Of a DNA stretch of 44,456 bases, positions 43,549 to 44,456 are shown in pieces. This DNA is from Acidobacteriota bacterium (GTDB lineage: Bacteria; Acidobacteriota; Vicinamibacteria; Vicinamibacterales; SCN-69-37). The stretch lies in NCBI GenBank assembly GCA_005799825.1, contig SYFT01000009.1, positions 1 through 44,456 of the forward strand, given 5' to 3'. Numbering within the stretch: position 1 is the first letter of the stretch; the number at the start of each line of letters is the position of its first letter. The position numbers and the translations under genes were made by a program. Below the pieces are notes generated by a model, which was given only the letters and a program-made list of their open reading frames with translations, did no database searches and had not been told where the DNA came from.

Positions 43549-43896
43549 ATGGCGAAGACGACGAAGAAAGTAAGCAAGACGGGCAAGAACAGTAGCGCGG
43601 GTCGGGGAGTGAAGGCGGGCAAGACCAAGAAATTTGTCTACCTGTTTGGAAAGAAGACCGACGGTAATGGGACGATGAAGCCGCTCCTGGGCGGCAAGGG
43701 CGCGAACCTAGCCGAGATGTGTCGCATCGGCCTGCCGGTGCCGCCAGGGCTCACGATTACGACAGACGTCTGCACCTACTACTACGCTAATCGACGTACG
43801 TATCCGCCGGCCCTGCGGGCGCAGATCGAGGCGGGTGTATCCGCGCTTGAAAAGCAGACCGGCAAGAACTTTGGTGACCTGAAGAATCCGCTACTC
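43549..43896 (+). pseudogene. ppdK: Pyruvate, phosphate dikinase, N-terminal part cut off
   Basis: A Lys-rich start ([14 protein letters not shown]) precedes the PPDK N-terminus: [51 protein letters not shown] and [12 protein letters not shown]. In intact PPDK the next residues are VSVRSGA, but after base 43896 the reading becomes HCLFKGG and stops at 43918-43920. About 120 of roughly 900 residues are present; the ATP-grasp, phospho-His and PEP domains are missing. The loss coincides with a change of base composition, so the truncation comes from an insertion or an assembly join and not from slow decay. The start lies 15 nt after glyS. Confidence 0.88.
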
Positions 43897-43972
43897 CACT
43901 GCCTTTTCAAGGGCGGATGAACCGGAACGCTGCATTCTTGCGAATCCTCCCTTTCCACCGTAGAGAACCCCC

Positions 43973-44456
43973 ATGAACACTCATCTTCCACCCGTCCCCG
44001 ATACCGCTATCGGCTTCAAAGAATGGGCTTTTATCTGCGATGCCCTCACCCAAGGCGTGCAAAGTCTCATTCTGCGTAAAGGCGGTATCCACGAGGGTCG
44101 GGGCGGTTTCGAGTTCAAAAACCCCGCCTTTTTCCTTTTCCCAACCTGGTTTCACACCCAAGGAGCGCGGCTGCGCTGGGTCCCCCCGGCAGCTTCAAAG
44201 CCAGGCTACAGCAGCGATGTGGGTTATGACCCAACAACCCAAACTTTTTCTTCTGAGGACTCCAGGACAACCGTGGATATCGATGGTTTTTGCACTCTCG
44301 ATCAAACCTGGCGGGTAACAGATTGGGAAAAGGTCGCTGCACTCACAGAGCTGCATGTTTGGAATGCAGACGTTGTGCAGGAACGCTTTGCCTACGATGA
44401 AGAGAGCTGCCTTCATATCGCTCTCGTCCGGGCTTGGAAACTGCCCACTCGCTGGA
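43973..44456 (+). CDS. DUF1802 family protein, 5' part, running off the window
   Basis: From ATG 43973 an open frame of 161 codons runs to the window end: IGFKEWAFICDALTQGVQSLILRKGGIHEGRGGF, then FFLFPTWFHTQGARLRWVPP and TELHVWNADVVQERFAYDEE. These match DUF1802, a family of unknown function whose hallmark is KEWA...LRKGGI...FLFPT..H. Codon choice and GC content are visibly lower than in the upstream genes, so its origin differs from the rest of the window. The gap 43897-43972 holds no gene. Confidence 0.75.
   Translation, partial: MNTHLPPVPDTAIGFKEWAFICDALTQGVQSLILRKGGIHEGRGGFEFKNPAFFLFPTWFHTQGARLRWVPPAASKPGYSSDVGYDPTTQTFSSEDSRTTVDIDGFCTLDQTWRVTDWEKVAALTELHVWNADVVQERFAYDEESCLHIALVRAWKLPTRW

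Overview
The window is 44.5 kb of GC-rich bacterial chromosome. The families and gene order suggest an Acidobacteriota genome, possibly Vicinamibacteria. The pointers are Ser/Thr kinase remnants of the 'GTRLGPYEI' type, a WD40-like propeller fused to an amidohydrolase, DUF1080-type lipoproteins, many short palindromic repeats, and a hisS-aspS-ROK-phoH-ybeY-CBS-era-mgtE-recO-glyQS-ppdK run. The lineage is inferred from gene content only.

Layout. (1) 1-2.4 kb: the end of a tRNA-Pro(GGG), then a decayed island with a broken hsdM joined to an IS3-family transposase tail, then an unrecognised lipoprotein. (2) 2.9-8.0 kb: a plus-strand operon of type IV pilin-like proteins (FimT/GspH, PilV, PilW, and a very large PilX-like protein). 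(3) 8.0-11.6 kb: a minus-strand operon of three overlapping D-Ala-D-Ala-ligase-like ATP-grasp genes. The last one carries a C-terminal SET methyltransferase domain. This is the best candidate for an undescribed system. (4) 11.6-15.4 kb: a kinase fragment, a 994-aa propeller-amidohydrolase and an ATC-hydrolase-family protein. (5) 15.4-20.8 kb: the imuA-imuB-dnaE2 mutasome behind a clear sigma70-type promoter and a tandem repeat. (6) 20.8-30.2 kb: a degraded kinase, an amidohydrolase divergent from a stand-alone SET protein, a YqiA-like esterase, msrPQ, a DUF1080-like lipoprotein, a beta-lactamase-fold hydrolase, moaA and a gamma-carbonic anhydrase. (7) 30.2-43.9 kb: housekeeping genes (hisS, aspS, ROK kinase, phoH, ybeY, CBS protein, era, mgtE, recO, glyQ, glyS, start of ppdK), interrupted at 37.75-38.1 kb by an inverted-repeat element around a gene remnant. 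(8) From about 43,897: an abrupt change to lower-GC DNA with the start of a DUF1802 gene, which cuts ppdK short. This is either a real insertion or a chimeric assembly join.

How the genes work together: the mutasome genes form an SOS-type translesion unit. MsrP needs molybdopterin, and moaA, which starts that pathway, lies about 2.8 kb away. The pilin genes should form one minor-pilin complex. The ATP-grasp trio is probably translationally coupled and may build or modify a peptide-like product that the SET domain then methylates. That function is inferred.
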